Notes under the pieces: model-generated | Databases searched by the model: none | What the model saw: only the letters and a program-made list of their open reading frames with translations | Told to the model about the DNA's origin: nothing | In this document: piece after piece, positions 17,188-24,977 of the stretch | Position numbering within the stretch: position 1 is the stretch's first letter | How the letters are laid out: every line of letters begins with the position of its first letter | From: Cryptosporangium aurantiacum | GTDB lineage: Bacteria > Actinomycetota > Actinomycetes > Mycobacteriales > Cryptosporangiaceae | DNA: 64,000 nt | Assembly (NCBI RefSeq): GCF_900143005.1 | Contig: NZ_FRCS01000004.1 | Span: 558,001 to 622,000 of the forward strand | Direction of reading: 5' to 3' | Made by a program: the position numbers and the translations under genes

Positions 17188-19167
17188 TCAGCGGATCGTG
17201 ATCGTGCGGGTGACGCTGTACTGGTCGATGTCGGACGTCCGTAGCGTGAACGTGAACTTCCAGTCGCCGACCAGCGGCAGGTCCACCTGACCCACCGCGT
17301 GGTTCTCGGTGAGCGGCAGCGCGACGACGTCGGTGGAGACGTTGCCGCTGGGCAGCTCCGCCGAGCCGCCCCACTCCTCGACCTTGACCGGCAGGCCGTT
17401 CTGGTCGAACGCCGTGAGGTGCAGCTCGTTCGTCCCGATCCGGGCCGGGCTCAGGTCGATCTGCAGCACGTTCGGGCCGGCGTTCACCTGGGCGCTGTAC
17501 GGCAGGTTGGCCGCGGCCTCGGCGGCGTCGTCGGCGCTGCGGGCCGGCGCGACCTGCACCAGTGCGGTGGCCAGCGCGAGGACCACGGCGCCGAGCAGCA
17601 CCTCGATGCTGACTCGCGTCCGCAGCCGGCGGATCTCGTCGGCGGCGCGACCCGCCGCCGAGAAGTCCGCGGTCTCCGGCTCAGGCGCGCGCTTCTTGCC
17701 CGCCTTGGTCGCGGGGGCCTTGGCCGCCTTGGCCGCCTTGGTCTCGGGGGCCTTGGCTGCCTTGGTCTCGGGGGCCTTGGCTGCCTTGGCCTCGGGGGCC
17801 TTGGCCTTGGCCTTGGCCGCCTTGGTGGCGGGGGCCTTGCTGGGCTCCTCCGCGGCCAAGGCGTACGCGACCGGCATGCCGAAGCGGCGGCGGATCCATG
17901 CCCGCGCGTTCGCCGCGACCACCATGATCGCGCCCAGCCAGATCACCTTCGTCAGCACGAGTTGGCCGTAGACGGTGTTGACCAGCCGGTCGAGGCCCCC
18001 GAATCCGCCGATCTCCAGGAACGTCTCGATCAAGCCGCTGAACACCAGCGCACCGATCGCCCAGAACGCCCAGCGCGACCAGACCGGCAGGATCACCTCG
18101 AGTTCCCGGTACCGCGCCCGCGGCAACAGGTACCGGGCCAGCACCGCGAGCCCGCCGAGCCACACCGCCATCGCGCCGACGTGCAGCGTGATCGCCGGAA
18201 CCGAGATCAGCGGCGCGGGCGACTGGCCCGCGTGCCCGGCGAACGGGAACGTGACCAGCACCGCGACGCCGAGCACTCCGACCAGCGCCCGGTCGACCGG
18301 TCCCGCCCAGCCGGGGTCGTCCCCGTCCGCGGACGCCGCCGGGCGCAACACCCGGATCAGCACCGGGATCGCCGCCACCAGCAACCCGAGCCGGGCCAGC
18401 AGCGCACGCCCCACCGTCTCGTCGAGCGTTCCGCCGATACCGCTGACCGAGATGTCGGCGAGCGTGCCGCCGTCCGCGTAGGGCTGCTGCAGGACGAGCG
18501 TGCCGATGGTGCCGCCGACGAGCAGCCCCCACCCGGTCCAGGCCAGGCGTCGCGGTCCCGACGTCGCCAGGCGTCGTGGCCAGAGCCCGAGCAGGATCAC
18601 CAGCGGACCGGCGAGCAACGCGACGCCCGCGTACGCGGCGTAGCGGCTGACCGACTGCACCGCGCGGACGCCGCTGTCGACCGAGGCCGACTCGGCGCCT
18701 GCGCTGAGGTCGCCAGCCTTGGCGCCGAGCGCCGACGGCACCCGGATGCTGAACGTGTAACCGCCGGAGATCGGGTGCCCGTCGGCGGAGATCACCCGGT
18801 AGCTGACCAGGTACGTGCCGTCACCCAGGTCCTTCTTCAGCGGGATGCGCAGCCGGGCGCCGTTGTTGACCGTGGTGGGCTCGCCCTCGGCGACGTTCTT
18901 GCCGTCCGGGGCGACGACCTTGATCCGCCCGTCGACCGGCACGACGCGCTCGCTGAAGTTCATCGTGACGACGCTCGGCGCGGTGTCGACGATCGATCCG
19001 CGCGGCGGGTCGGTGCCCTCCAGCGTCGCGTGGGCCTGTGCCGGGGACGCCCCGAAGCCGAGTGCCAGCAGCGCGAGCAACCCGACGACGAGCGTCCGCC
19101 TGCTGAGCCGTCGCAGACCGGCCCGCTGGACCTTCGGCACGCTTCTCCCCATCCTGTCGTTCGTCAT
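17188..19167 (-). CDS. CopC-CopD fusion, copper uptake/resistance membrane protein
   Basis: A 659-residue protein. A signal peptide (about 1-45, ending AQA) exposes His46 as the mature N-terminus, the copper ligand of CopC; the CopC domain follows (ATLEGTDPPRGSIVDTAP to the YRVISADGHPISGGYTFS motif with its conserved His). Eight or so membrane segments of the CopD family follow, then an Ala-Lys-Pro-rich loop, one more membrane helix and a C-terminal extracytoplasmic beta domain ending TITIR. It probably moves or stores copper at the envelope. The gene overlaps the anti-sigma factor gene by 4 bp (ATGA) and so belongs to the ECF sigma locus. Confidence 0.88.
   Translation of the reverse strand: MTNDRMGRSVPKVQRAGLRRLSRRTLVVGLLALLALGFGASPAQAHATLEGTDPPRGSIVDTAPSVVTMNFSERVVPVDGRIKVVAPDGKNVAEGEPTTVNNGARLRIPLKKDLGDGTYLVSYRVISADGHPISGGYTFSIRVPSALGAKAGDLSAGAESASVDSGVRAVQSVSRYAAYAGVALLAGPLVILLGLWPRRLATSGPRRLAWTGWGLLVGGTIGTLVLQQPYADGGTLADISVSGIGGTLDETVGRALLARLGLLVAAIPVLIRVLRPAASADGDDPGWAGPVDRALVGVLGVAVLVTFPFAGHAGQSPAPLISVPAITLHVGAMAVWLGGLAVLARYLLPRARYRELEVILPVWSRWAFWAIGALVFSGLIETFLEIGGFGGLDRLVNTVYGQLVLTKVIWLGAIMVVAANARAWIRRRFGMPVAYALAAEEPSKAPATKAAKAKAKAPEAKAAKAPETKAAKAPETKAAKAAKAPATKAGKKRAPEPETADFSAAGRAADEIRRLRTRVSIEVLLGAVVLALATALVQVAPARSADDAAEAAANLPYSAQVNAGPNVLQIDLSPARIGTNELHLTAFDQNGLPVKVEEWGGSAELPSGNVSTDVVALPLTENHAVGQVDLPLVGDWKFTFTLRTSDIDQYSVTRTITIR
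17697..17860 (-). repeat. Low-complexity Ala/Lys/Pro repeat inside the CopC-CopD gene
   Basis: Imperfect copies of a unit containing GCCTTGGTCTCGGGGGCCTT encode KAPETKAA-type repeats for about 50 residues, a flexible, highly basic cytoplasmic loop between membrane segments. Length variation by slippage is expected. Confidence 0.75.
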
Positions 19168-19865
19168 GCCTGGCCAGGAACCGTGCGATCGGTCCCGTCC
19201 CCGGAGAACGGTTCCGGGCCGACCGGCGTTCGATCCGTGCGCGCCAGCAACCACACCAGCACCGCTTGCACGCCGGCGAGCAGATGGTTCAGCTCGTGCC
19301 CGAGTTGCGCGGCCCCGTCGATGACGTCGATCGAACTCGTCAGCAACAGACAACCAGCCAGCGCAACCGCGAGCGGCACCAGGGCCCTGGCCCAGGCCGG
19401 ACGTCCGGCGACGAACAGGAAGCCGATCGCGACCGCCACGTCGAACGAGGCCATCTCCCGGCCGGTGTGCGACGCGGCGTCGCCGATGCCGGGATCGGCG
19501 AGCATGGCGGGGAGCGCGAGCAGCAGCTGCGCCACCGCCGACAGTCCCAGCGCCCAGCGCAGGACACCCGCGTGCACCAGGCTCCGACCCGCCGGAGCCC
19601 CGGCGCCGGCCCGAGCAGCCCGGGCGGCCTTCCGTGGGCGACGATCGGCAGCGACGGCGGCCAGTACTTCGGCCGTGAGGTCGGGCACGTCCGCCTCGCG
19701 GCGCCAGCCGGCCCGTGCCGCCGCGGTGGCGTCCGCGGCGGCCGCGTGCCAGGCGCGGCACTCGGTGCAGCCGGTGAGGTGGGCGTCGACGTCGTCCCGG
19801 TCGATTCCGGGGTCTTCGTCGTCCGCCAGAGCGGAGAGGGCAACCCTGATCTGAGCGCACTGCAT
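19164..19865 (-). CDS. Zinc-finger anti-sigma factor (membrane)
   Basis: A 233-residue protein. The N-terminal 50 residues carry the ZAS signature: Cys3 in MQCAQIRVALSALADDED and HLTGCTEC. These are the usual His/Cys ligands that bind zinc and hold an ECF sigma factor. Four or five membrane segments follow (GVLRWALGLSAVAQLLLALP onward), an arrangement of the membrane-bound, multi-helix type. It is divergent from the ECF sigma gene 61 bp away and in an operon with copC-copD. ATG 19865 is preferred: there is no ribosome site, but an ECF-type promoter ends 7 nt upstream, so a leaderless message is likely. Confidence 0.85.
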   Translation of the reverse strand: MQCAQIRVALSALADDEDPGIDRDDVDAHLTGCTECRAWHAAAADATAAARAGWRREADVPDLTAEVLAAVAADRRPRKAARAARAGAGAPAGRSLVHAGVLRWALGLSAVAQLLLALPAMLADPGIGDAASHTGREMASFDVAVAIGFLFVAGRPAWARALVPLAVALAGCLLLTSSIDVIDGAAQLGHELNHLLAGVQAVLVWLLARTDRTPVGPEPFSGDGTDRTVPGQA

Positions 19866-19872
19866 ACGGGGG

Positions 19873-19901
19873 TAGTCGTCCGCCGCCCGGCGATGGTTCC
19901 C
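19873..19901 (-). promoter_or_regulatory. ECF-type promoter of the anti-sigma/copC-copD operon
   Basis: On the minus strand GGGAACC (19901-19895), a 16-nt spacer and CGACTA (19878-19873) match the general ECF pattern of a GGAAC-type -35 with a CG-rich -10. The start codon follows 7 nt later, where transcription should begin. Autoregulation by the adjacent sigma factor is inferred. Confidence 0.6.
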
Positions 19902-19926
19902 GGGGATTCGGCCGTACGCTGATCGT

Positions 19927-20478
19927 GTGCGCCCCTTCGACGACGTCAGCAACGATGACGTCACGGAGTGGGCGTTGCGCGCCCAGCAGGGTGATGCGCT
20001 GGCCACCGCTGCGTTCGTCCGGGCGACCCAGGCGGACGTCTGGCGGTTCTGCGCCTCGCTGGTCGACGCGGATGCCGCCGATGACCTCACTCAGGAAACG
20101 TATCTGAGGGCGTTCCGTGCACTGCCGGGGTTCGCCGCGCGGGCCAGCGTCCGGACGTGGTTGCTCGGGATCGCACGACGGACCTGCGCGGACCACCTGC
20201 GCTCGGTCATCCGCAGGCGGCGCTTGGACGACGTGCTCCGGGCGCGGGTACCCAAAGTCGCGGCAGTCGCGGATCCGTCCGCCACGTCGGCGACCGCCGA
20301 CCTGCTGGAGCGGCTGCCCCCCGAACGGCGCTCCGCGTTCGTGCTGACGCAGCTCGTCGGGCTCTCGTACCAGGAAGCCGCCGCCGTAGAGGACGTCCCC
20401 ATCGGCACCATCCGCTCCCGAGTAGCGAGAGCAAGAGACGACCTGACAACCGCCCTACAACAAGCCGCCACGTCTTGA
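19927..20478 (+). CDS. ECF sigma factor, SigC-like
   Basis: A 183-residue sigma factor with region 2 (TQADVWRFCASLVDADAADDLTQ... RAF, FAARASVRTWLLGIARRTCADHLR) and region 4 (LPPERRSAFVLTQLVGLSYQEAA, VPIGTIRSRVARARDDL). These stretches closely match M. tuberculosis SigC as I remember it, which is linked to copper acquisition; the neighbouring CopC-CopD gene agrees with that link. The GTG start at 19927 is preceded by TACGCT ending 6 nt upstream and no ribosome site, consistent with leaderless translation. The divergent anti-sigma factor is its likely partner. Target promoters should include the operon at 19865. Confidence 0.9.
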   Translation: MRPFDDVSNDDVTEWALRAQQGDALATAAFVRATQADVWRFCASLVDADAADDLTQETYLRAFRALPGFAARASVRTWLLGIARRTCADHLRSVIRRRRLDDVLRARVPKVAAVADPSATSATADLLERLPPERRSAFVLTQLVGLSYQEAAAVEDVPIGTIRSRVARARDDLTTALQQAATS

Positions 20479-20500
20479 AAACCCGAACAACGGCGGTGGA

Positions 20501-20598
20501 GCCCGCTCAGGGCGGCGCTGACATCCGCGCGCATGGCCGCCTCGTATTACCCATACTCAAGGCCATGCGCGCGGCTGTCAGCGTCGTCCTGAGCGGGC
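20501..20598. repeat. Long inverted repeat, 38-bp arms
   Basis: Arms at 20501-20538 and 20561-20598 match at 35 of 38 positions; the 22-nt loop contains GTAT/ATAC and is markedly AT-richer than its surroundings. The long stem could be a terminator, a small structured RNA, or a miniature transposable or REP-like unit. No target-site duplication or transposase is seen. Confidence 0.75.
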
Positions 20599-20611
20599 CG
20601 TGCACAAATGA

Positions 20612-20647
20612 AGGCTGCCTGGGAGAGGGGCGTCTCCCAGGCAGCCT
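20612..20647 (+). terminator. Hairpin, probable terminator
   Basis: A perfect 15-bp stem (20612-20626 with 20633-20647) with loop GGGGCG and no U-tract. It would end sigma-factor transcription, about 130 bp beyond its stop. Confidence 0.65.
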
Positions 20648-20815
20648 CAGACCTGCGGGACAGAAGTCACGCCGGTCGATCTGATCGCGGCTCCTCGGCC
20701 CGCCCGAGGTTTCAGCCGCGACCCGGGCCCCCTGTCTCCCAACCCGGGCCGCGGCCGCCACCGCTCCCACCCGCTACCCCGGGCCGCCCACCTCCGACGA
20801 CCGGGACCGCGCTGC

Positions 20816-20832
20816 GGTGAACTAAGTTCACC
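20816..20832. promoter_or_regulatory. Perfect palindrome, possible operator
   Basis: GGTGAAC-TAA-GTTCACC, a 17-bp perfect palindrome about 200 bp before the MauE-like gene. Its size and symmetry fit a MarR/TetR-class dimer site; no regulator is adjacent. Confidence 0.4.
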
Positions 20833-21032
20833 AGCCCAGAACGCCGATCGACACGGGATGCGGGCACCATTACGCACCGCTTAATGTCGGCTTGAGAGAT
20901 CTCGGCCACCGTGGGACAGCCCCGAACCGCCCCGTGCGGTTGGATCGCCTTCATGCCGATTGGTGCGCTTTACTCGATCGTGGCCTGGCACACATCGGGA
21001 ACCGGCCGGGCCCGGCAAACGACCAACTACTG

Positions 21033-21578
21033 ATGTCCACGCCGCGAAGCGATTCCCCCCGCCGCGCCCCGGGCCGCGAGGTCCGCGGCCACTCCGCGGC
21101 GTGGCGCCGGATGCTCCCCTGGCTGCCGCTCGTCGCCCGGCTGGTGCTCGGTGGCGTCTGGCTCTGGGCGGGCGCCGCGAAGGCCACCGACCTGGACGCG
21201 TCGGTCCGCGCCGTACGGGCCTACCGCCTCCTGCCGGAGGGTGCGGCGACCGTGATCGGCGCCGGCCTGCCCTGGCTGGAGATCGCCCTCGGCCTGCTGC
21301 TGGTGGCCGGGGTCGCGGTGCGCTTCGGGGCGCTGTTCTCGGCCGCGCTGATGGTCGTCTTCCTGATCGGCATCGTCTCGGCGGCGGCGCGCGGCCTGCG
21401 GATCGACTGCGGCTGCTTCGGTAGCGGCGGCGAGCTCGACGCCGGGCAGAGCACCGCCTACACCACCGAAATCGTCCGGGACAGCGCGTTGCTGCTGATA
21501 GCGCTCGCGCTGGCCCGGTGGCCACGCGGCCGGCTGGCCGTTGACAACTGGATCGCCGCGGAGGCTCCCCGCAAATGA
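21033..21578 (+). CDS. MauE/DoxX-type membrane redox protein
   Basis: A 181-residue protein with four membrane segments (VARLVLGGVWLWAGAAK, VIGAGLPWLEIALGLLLVAG, LFSAALMVVFLIGIVSAA, DSALLLIALALARW). After the third, RIDCGCFG (Cys126, Cys128) is the conserved cysteine pair of the MauE family, which passes electrons or disulfides to periplasmic partners. The start at ATG 21033 has no clear ribosome site; a longer frame opening at 20892 gives an implausible N-terminus. It overlaps the following DsbA-like gene by 4 bp, so the two form a disulfide-handling pair. Confidence 0.75.
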   Translation: MSTPRSDSPRRAPGREVRGHSAAWRRMLPWLPLVARLVLGGVWLWAGAAKATDLDASVRAVRAYRLLPEGAATVIGAGLPWLEIALGLLLVAGVAVRFGALFSAALMVVFLIGIVSAAARGLRIDCGCFGSGGELDAGQSTAYTTEIVRDSALLLIALALARWPRGRLAVDNWIAAEAPRK

Positions 21579-22297
21579 GCGCAAAGTCGAACCGAGCCCG
21601 ACGCATCGCCGCCGAGCAACTCGCCAAGCAGCGCACCGCCGAGCGACGTCGACGCACGCTGATCGTGTCGGTCATCGCGCTGGTGGTGCTGGTCGTCGCG
21701 GCCGGCATCGGCGTCGCGTACTACCGATCGAACCAGCCGGAGAACGTCGCGCTGCCGAAGAGCGCCACGCTCGCAGGCGTCACCGTCGGGCAGGCGGACG
21801 CGCCGGTCACGGTCGACGTCTACCTCGACTTCCAGTGCCCGGTCTGCAAGACGTTCGAGGACGAGAGCGGCGCCACCCTGCAGAAGTACGTCGACGAGGG
21901 CACGGTGAGGCTCGTCTACCACCCGGTCGCGTACCTCGACCGGTTCTCGTCCGGCACCAAGTACTCCAGCCGCTCGTCGTCGGCGTCGGGGTGCGCGTCC
22001 GACGCCGGGAAGTTCCCCGAGTTCCTCACCGCGCTCTTCGGCAACCAGCCCGAGGAGGGCGGCACCGGCCTCACCGACGAGACGATGATCAGCCTGGCGA
22101 GCAAGGCCGGGATCACCGGCGACACGTTCGCCGAGTGCGTCAAGGACCAGAAGTACGCCGACTGGACGAAGGCCGTGACCGACGAAGCCTCGAAGTCGGG
22201 CGTCACCGGCACCCCGACGGTCAAGGTCGACGGCACCGCGCTGGAGAACCCGACGACGGCGAACCTCACCGCCGCGATCGACGCCGCGAAGGGCTAG
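21575..22297 (+). CDS. DsbA-family membrane-anchored thiol:disulfide protein
   Basis: A 240-residue protein with a basic cytoplasmic N-terminus, one membrane anchor (about 28-50) and an extracytoplasmic thioredoxin-fold domain with the active site Cys88-Pro-Val-Cys91 in YLDFQCPVCK and the cis-proline loop GVTGTPTVKV. It should oxidise or isomerise disulfides of secreted proteins, with the upstream MauE-like protein as membrane partner. A further Cys pair (about 138 and 183) is typical of actinobacterial DsbA homologues. Its stop TAG overlaps the stop of the convergent transporter gene in CTAG. Confidence 0.88.
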   Translation: MSAKSNRARRIAAEQLAKQRTAERRRRTLIVSVIALVVLVVAAGIGVAYYRSNQPENVALPKSATLAGVTVGQADAPVTVDVYLDFQCPVCKTFEDESGATLQKYVDEGTVRLVYHPVAYLDRFSSGTKYSSRSSSASGCASDAGKFPEFLTALFGNQPEEGGTGLTDETMISLASKAGITGDTFAECVKDQKYADWTKAVTDEASKSGVTGTPTVKVDGTALENPTTANLTAAIDAAKG

Positions 22298-23040
22298 AGC
22301 GCGACCGACGGATCGAAGCCGTAGGGCAGCTCCAAGCGGTGCTTCCGCATCAGCTCGGCGTCGAGCAACAGCTCCGCGGTCGGGGCGTCCGCCACGACGA
22401 CACCGCCGTCGAGCAGCACCGACCGGGGGCAGAGCTCCAGCGCGTACGGCAGGTCGTGGGTGACCATCAGCAGCGTCACGTCCAGGCTCCGCAGGATCTC
22501 GGCGAGCTCGCGGCGGCTGGCCGGGTCGAGGTTGCTCGACGGCTCGTCGAGCACCAGGATCTCCGGCCGCATCGCCAGCACCGTGGCGACGGCCACCCGA
22601 CGGCGCTGCCCGAACGACAGGTGGTGCGGGGCCCGGTCGCGGAACTCGGCCATGCCGACCGCGGTCAGCGCCTCGGTGACCCGCTCCTGGAGTGCGGTGC
22701 CGCGGAGACCCAGGTTCGCCGGCCCGAACGCGACGTCCTCCGCGACCGTGGGCATGAACAGCTGGTCGTCGGGGTCCTGGAAGACGATGCCGACCCGACG
22801 CCGAATCTCGGTCAGGTTCTCCTTGATCACGGGCAACCCGGCCACCCGGACGCTGCCCGCACCGGCGGTGTGGATGCCGTTGAGGTGCAGGACCAGCGTC
22901 GTCTTACCGGCGCCGTTCGGACCGAGCAGCGCGACCCGCTCACCCCGCCCGACCGTGAGATCGACGCCGAACAGCGCCTGCCTGCCGTCCGGGTAGGCGA
23001 AGGCCAGGCCTTGCACGTCGAGGGTCAGGTCGTCAGCCAC
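22294..23040 (-). CDS. cbiO: ATPase of ECF-type nickel/cobalt transporter
   Basis: A 248-residue ABC ATPase: Walker A GPNGAGKTT, Q-loop FQDPDDQLF typical of energy-coupling-factor ATPases, signature LSFGQRRRVAVA (a variant of LSGGQ), Walker B EILVLDEPSSNLD and the switch His in VTHD. It powers metal uptake by the CbiM/NikM-type transporter encoded upstream. It overlaps the T-component gene by 16 bp and is the last gene of a four-gene operon. A single ATPase gene implies a homodimer. Confidence 0.9.
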   Translation of the reverse strand: MADDLTLDVQGLAFAYPDGRQALFGVDLTVGRGERVALLGPNGAGKTTLVLHLNGIHTAGAGSVRVAGLPVIKENLTEIRRRVGIVFQDPDDQLFMPTVAEDVAFGPANLGLRGTALQERVTEALTAVGMAEFRDRAPHHLSFGQRRRVAVATVLAMRPEILVLDEPSSNLDPASRRELAEILRSLDVTLLMVTHDLPYALELCPRSVLLDGGVVVADAPTAELLLDAELMRKHRLELPYGFDPSVAL

Positions 23041-23789
23041 GCCGTAACGCTAACCGCCGCGGCCGCCGCCGGAATCGTCAGCGCGGTCGCCCACTGCCGA
23101 GCGGGCGGCCGGTCCGTGTTTCCCATCGGCAGCGCGCCGGTGTACCCCCGCGACAGCATCGCGACGTAGACCCGCTCACCCCGCTCGTAGGACCGCAGGA
23201 ACAGGCTGCCGATCGACGTCGCGAACGCCCGCACCTGCCAGAGGAACCGTGGGTCGTGGCACCGCGAGAGGCGCGCGATCCGCATCGCCCTGGCGTTGCC
23301 GAGGATCACGTCGGCGTAGCGGAGCATGAACGTCGCGATCTGCACGATCGGCCCCGGCGTCCGGAGGCGCTGCAACCCGAGCAGCAGGTCACGGCCGTTG
23401 GTGGTCGCGGCCAGCAGCAGCGACGCGAAGACACCGAGCGTGCCCTTCGCGACGATGTTCCAGCCGGCCCACAGCCCGGCCTCGCTCAGCGTCAGAAAAC
23501 CGAGGTGGACGACCGGCCCGCCCTCGAGGAACGGCAGCAGCACCGCGAGCACGACGAACGGCGTCTCGATCAATCCGCGGGTCACCAGCCATCCGGCCGG
23601 GATCCGGGCGACCGCCGCGACCGAGGCCAGCAGGACCGCGTACAGGCCGAACGCCCAGACCGCTTCCCGGGGCGTCGCCACGACGCTGACGACGAACGCC
23701 AGCGCCGCGACGATCTTCACCTCGGCCGGAAGCCGGTGGACCGGCGAGGTCCCCGGACGGTGCAGCGGATGAGAGTGGCCGGCGCCCAT
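23025..23789 (-). CDS. cbiQ: Transmembrane T component of ECF nickel/cobalt transporter
   Basis: A 254-residue integral membrane protein with about six segments and the two coupling motifs of CbiQ-type T components: RYADVILGNARAMRIARLSR and SYERGERVYVAMLSRGYTG (both with the A-R-G type sequence that contacts the ATPases). The His-rich N-terminus (GAGHSHPLHRPG) could bind metal. It connects the ATPase with the substrate-binding CbiM component. It overlaps cbiO by 16 bp and follows the PDGLE gene after 3 bp. Confidence 0.9.
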   Translation of the reverse strand: MGAGHSHPLHRPGTSPVHRLPAEVKIVAALAFVVSVVATPREAVWAFGLYAVLLASVAAVARIPAGWLVTRGLIETPFVVLAVLLPFLEGGPVVHLGFLTLSEAGLWAGWNIVAKGTLGVFASLLLAATTNGRDLLLGLQRLRTPGPIVQIATFMLRYADVILGNARAMRIARLSRCHDPRFLWQVRAFATSIGSLFLRSYERGERVYVAMLSRGYTGALPMGNTDRPPARQWATALTIPAAAAAVSVTAWLTT

Positions 23790-23792
23790 CTC

Positions 23793-24164
23793 TTACTGAC
23801 CGGCCGGCCCGCGGCGACGCAGCACCCAGAACAGGCCGCCGCCGACCGCCGCGACCAGCAGGACGCCCGCCACCCCGGACAGGCCGGTCGAGACGAACGA
23901 GTTGTCGATGCCCCGGATGCCGTAGTCGGCCAGCGGCGAGTCGCCCAGGTCGTGCTCCTTCGCGGACTTCGCCAGGCAGTTGCCGCCGGTGATCTCGTCG
24001 TCGGCGTTGAACGTGCACCCTTCGCGGGCGGTCGCGTCCAGGCCGTCGGGCTTCGAGCTGGCCGCGGAGCTGACCACACCGGCCAGCAGCAGCGCGACCA
24101 GCAGGCCGAGGCCGAGAAAGACCGCGAGCCGGACCCGGCTCCGGCCGGTGGTGTGGTTGCTCAT
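23793..24164 (-). CDS. PDGLE-domain protein, CbiN/NikN-like component
   Basis: A 123-residue protein with two membrane helices (LAVFLGLGLLVALLLAGVVSSA and GVAGVLLVAAVGGGLFWVL) flanking an extracytoplasmic loop that contains SSKPDGLDATARE, the PDGLE signature, and two Cys. It corresponds to the small N component that assists metal loading of CbiM/NikM. It overlaps cbiM by 4 bp (ATGA). Confidence 0.82.
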   Translation of the reverse strand: MSNHTTGRSRVRLAVFLGLGLLVALLLAGVVSSAASSKPDGLDATAREGCTFNADDEITGGNCLAKSAKEHDLGDSPLADYGIRGIDNSFVSTGLSGVAGVLLVAAVGGGLFWVLRRRGPAGQ

Positions 24165-24910
24165 GCGTTGCTCTCCGCGGCCCTGGTCGATTCGGACGAC
24201 GTCGATTCGGACGACGTCGTGGTGGACGCCGTCGGCGGCGCCGTGATCAGCAGCGGCTGGGTGCGGTAGCGGCGCAGCGCGTAGACCAGGTCCGGGCGGA
24301 CGGCGGCCACCGTGGCCACGGTCGTCGCGGTGATCAGGCCTTCGCCGATGCCGATCAGCAGGTGAACGCCGGCCATCGTCACCGAGATCTCGCCGAGCGC
24401 CTTGTCGACCTCACCGCCGAGCGCGTACTGCGCCACGAATCCCTGGGACGCGACAACCACCGACACCGTCGCGGCGACGAACGACGCGAGAACGATGCCG
24501 AGCCGGTTCTTCGGCAGCACCCGCAGCGCCACCGCGACGACGCCGTACGCGACCAGTGTCGTGATGACCGCCATGTTCGTGATGTTCAAGCCGAGCGCCG
24601 AGAGGCCGCCGTCGGCGAACAGCAGAGCCTGGACGAGCAGCACGGTCGCGACGCAGAGCGCGCCCACCCACGGGCCGACCAGGATCACCGCGAGCGCACC
24701 ACCCAGCAGGTGCCCGCTGACGCCTGGCAGCACCGGGAAGTTCAGCATCTGCACGGCGAAGATGAACGCGGCGACCAGGCCGGCCATCGGCGCGAGCCGG
24801 TCGTCGAGGTCGCGGCGGGCCTTGACCAGGCTTAACGCGATCCAGGCCACGGCGACGACGCCGAAGACGGCCGAGACCGGAAGATTGACGATGCCGTCGG
24901 AGACATGCAT
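24161..24910 (-). CDS. cbiM: CbiM/NikM substrate-binding component of ECF transporter
   Basis: A 249-residue membrane protein from the ATG at 24910, which gives the family N-terminus MHVSDG; His2 with the free amino end binds the metal in this family. Further motifs are GVSGHLLGGALAVILVGPW and GLSALGLNITNM. The C-terminal tail is Ser/Thr/Glu-rich (TSSESTSSES), encoded by a 15-bp direct repeat. A GTG at 24935-24937 with a far better ribosome site (GAGGGGGAG) would add nine residues and bury the ligand. Nickel rather than cobalt is suggested by the Nur box upstream. First gene of the operon cbiM-PDGLE-cbiQ-cbiO. Confidence 0.85.
   Translation of the reverse strand: MHVSDGIVNLPVSAVFGVVAVAWIALSLVKARRDLDDRLAPMAGLVAAFIFAVQMLNFPVLPGVSGHLLGGALAVILVGPWVGALCVATVLLVQALLFADGGLSALGLNITNMAVITTLVAYGVVAVALRVLPKNRLGIVLASFVAATVSVVVASQGFVAQYALGGEVDKALGEISVTMAGVHLLIGIGEGLITATTVATVAAVRPDLVYALRRYRTQPLLITAPPTASTTTSSESTSSESTRAAESNA
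24189..24218 (-). repeat. 15-bp direct repeat in the cbiM tail
   Basis: GATTCGGACGACGTC occurs twice in tandem and encodes the repeated Ser/Thr/Glu tail of CbiM. Confidence 0.8.
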
Positions 24911-24977
24911 CGCGACGGGCGTTCCCGTTGGCTCCACCGCTCCCCCTCGATTAACGCTTGCCGCATCATCTCTGCTG

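Larger units (their letters stand above)
20479..21032. other. Structured intergenic region
   Basis: A 554-bp gap between the sigma factor and MauE genes. It holds a 38-bp imperfect inverted repeat, a 15-bp terminator-like hairpin and a 17-bp perfect palindrome, listed separately. No further gene is supported; short frames here lack codon bias and ribosome sites. Confidence 0.5.

Noticed and set aside
17299-19854. An 851-residue plus-strand frame
   Set aside because: Antisense to copC-copD and the anti-sigma factor, rich in Arg/Gln/Asp without domains; a shadow of high-GC coding DNA.
20501-20598. Insertion-sequence ends
   Set aside because: No transposase or target duplication and only 22 nt between the arms; kept only as an inverted repeat.
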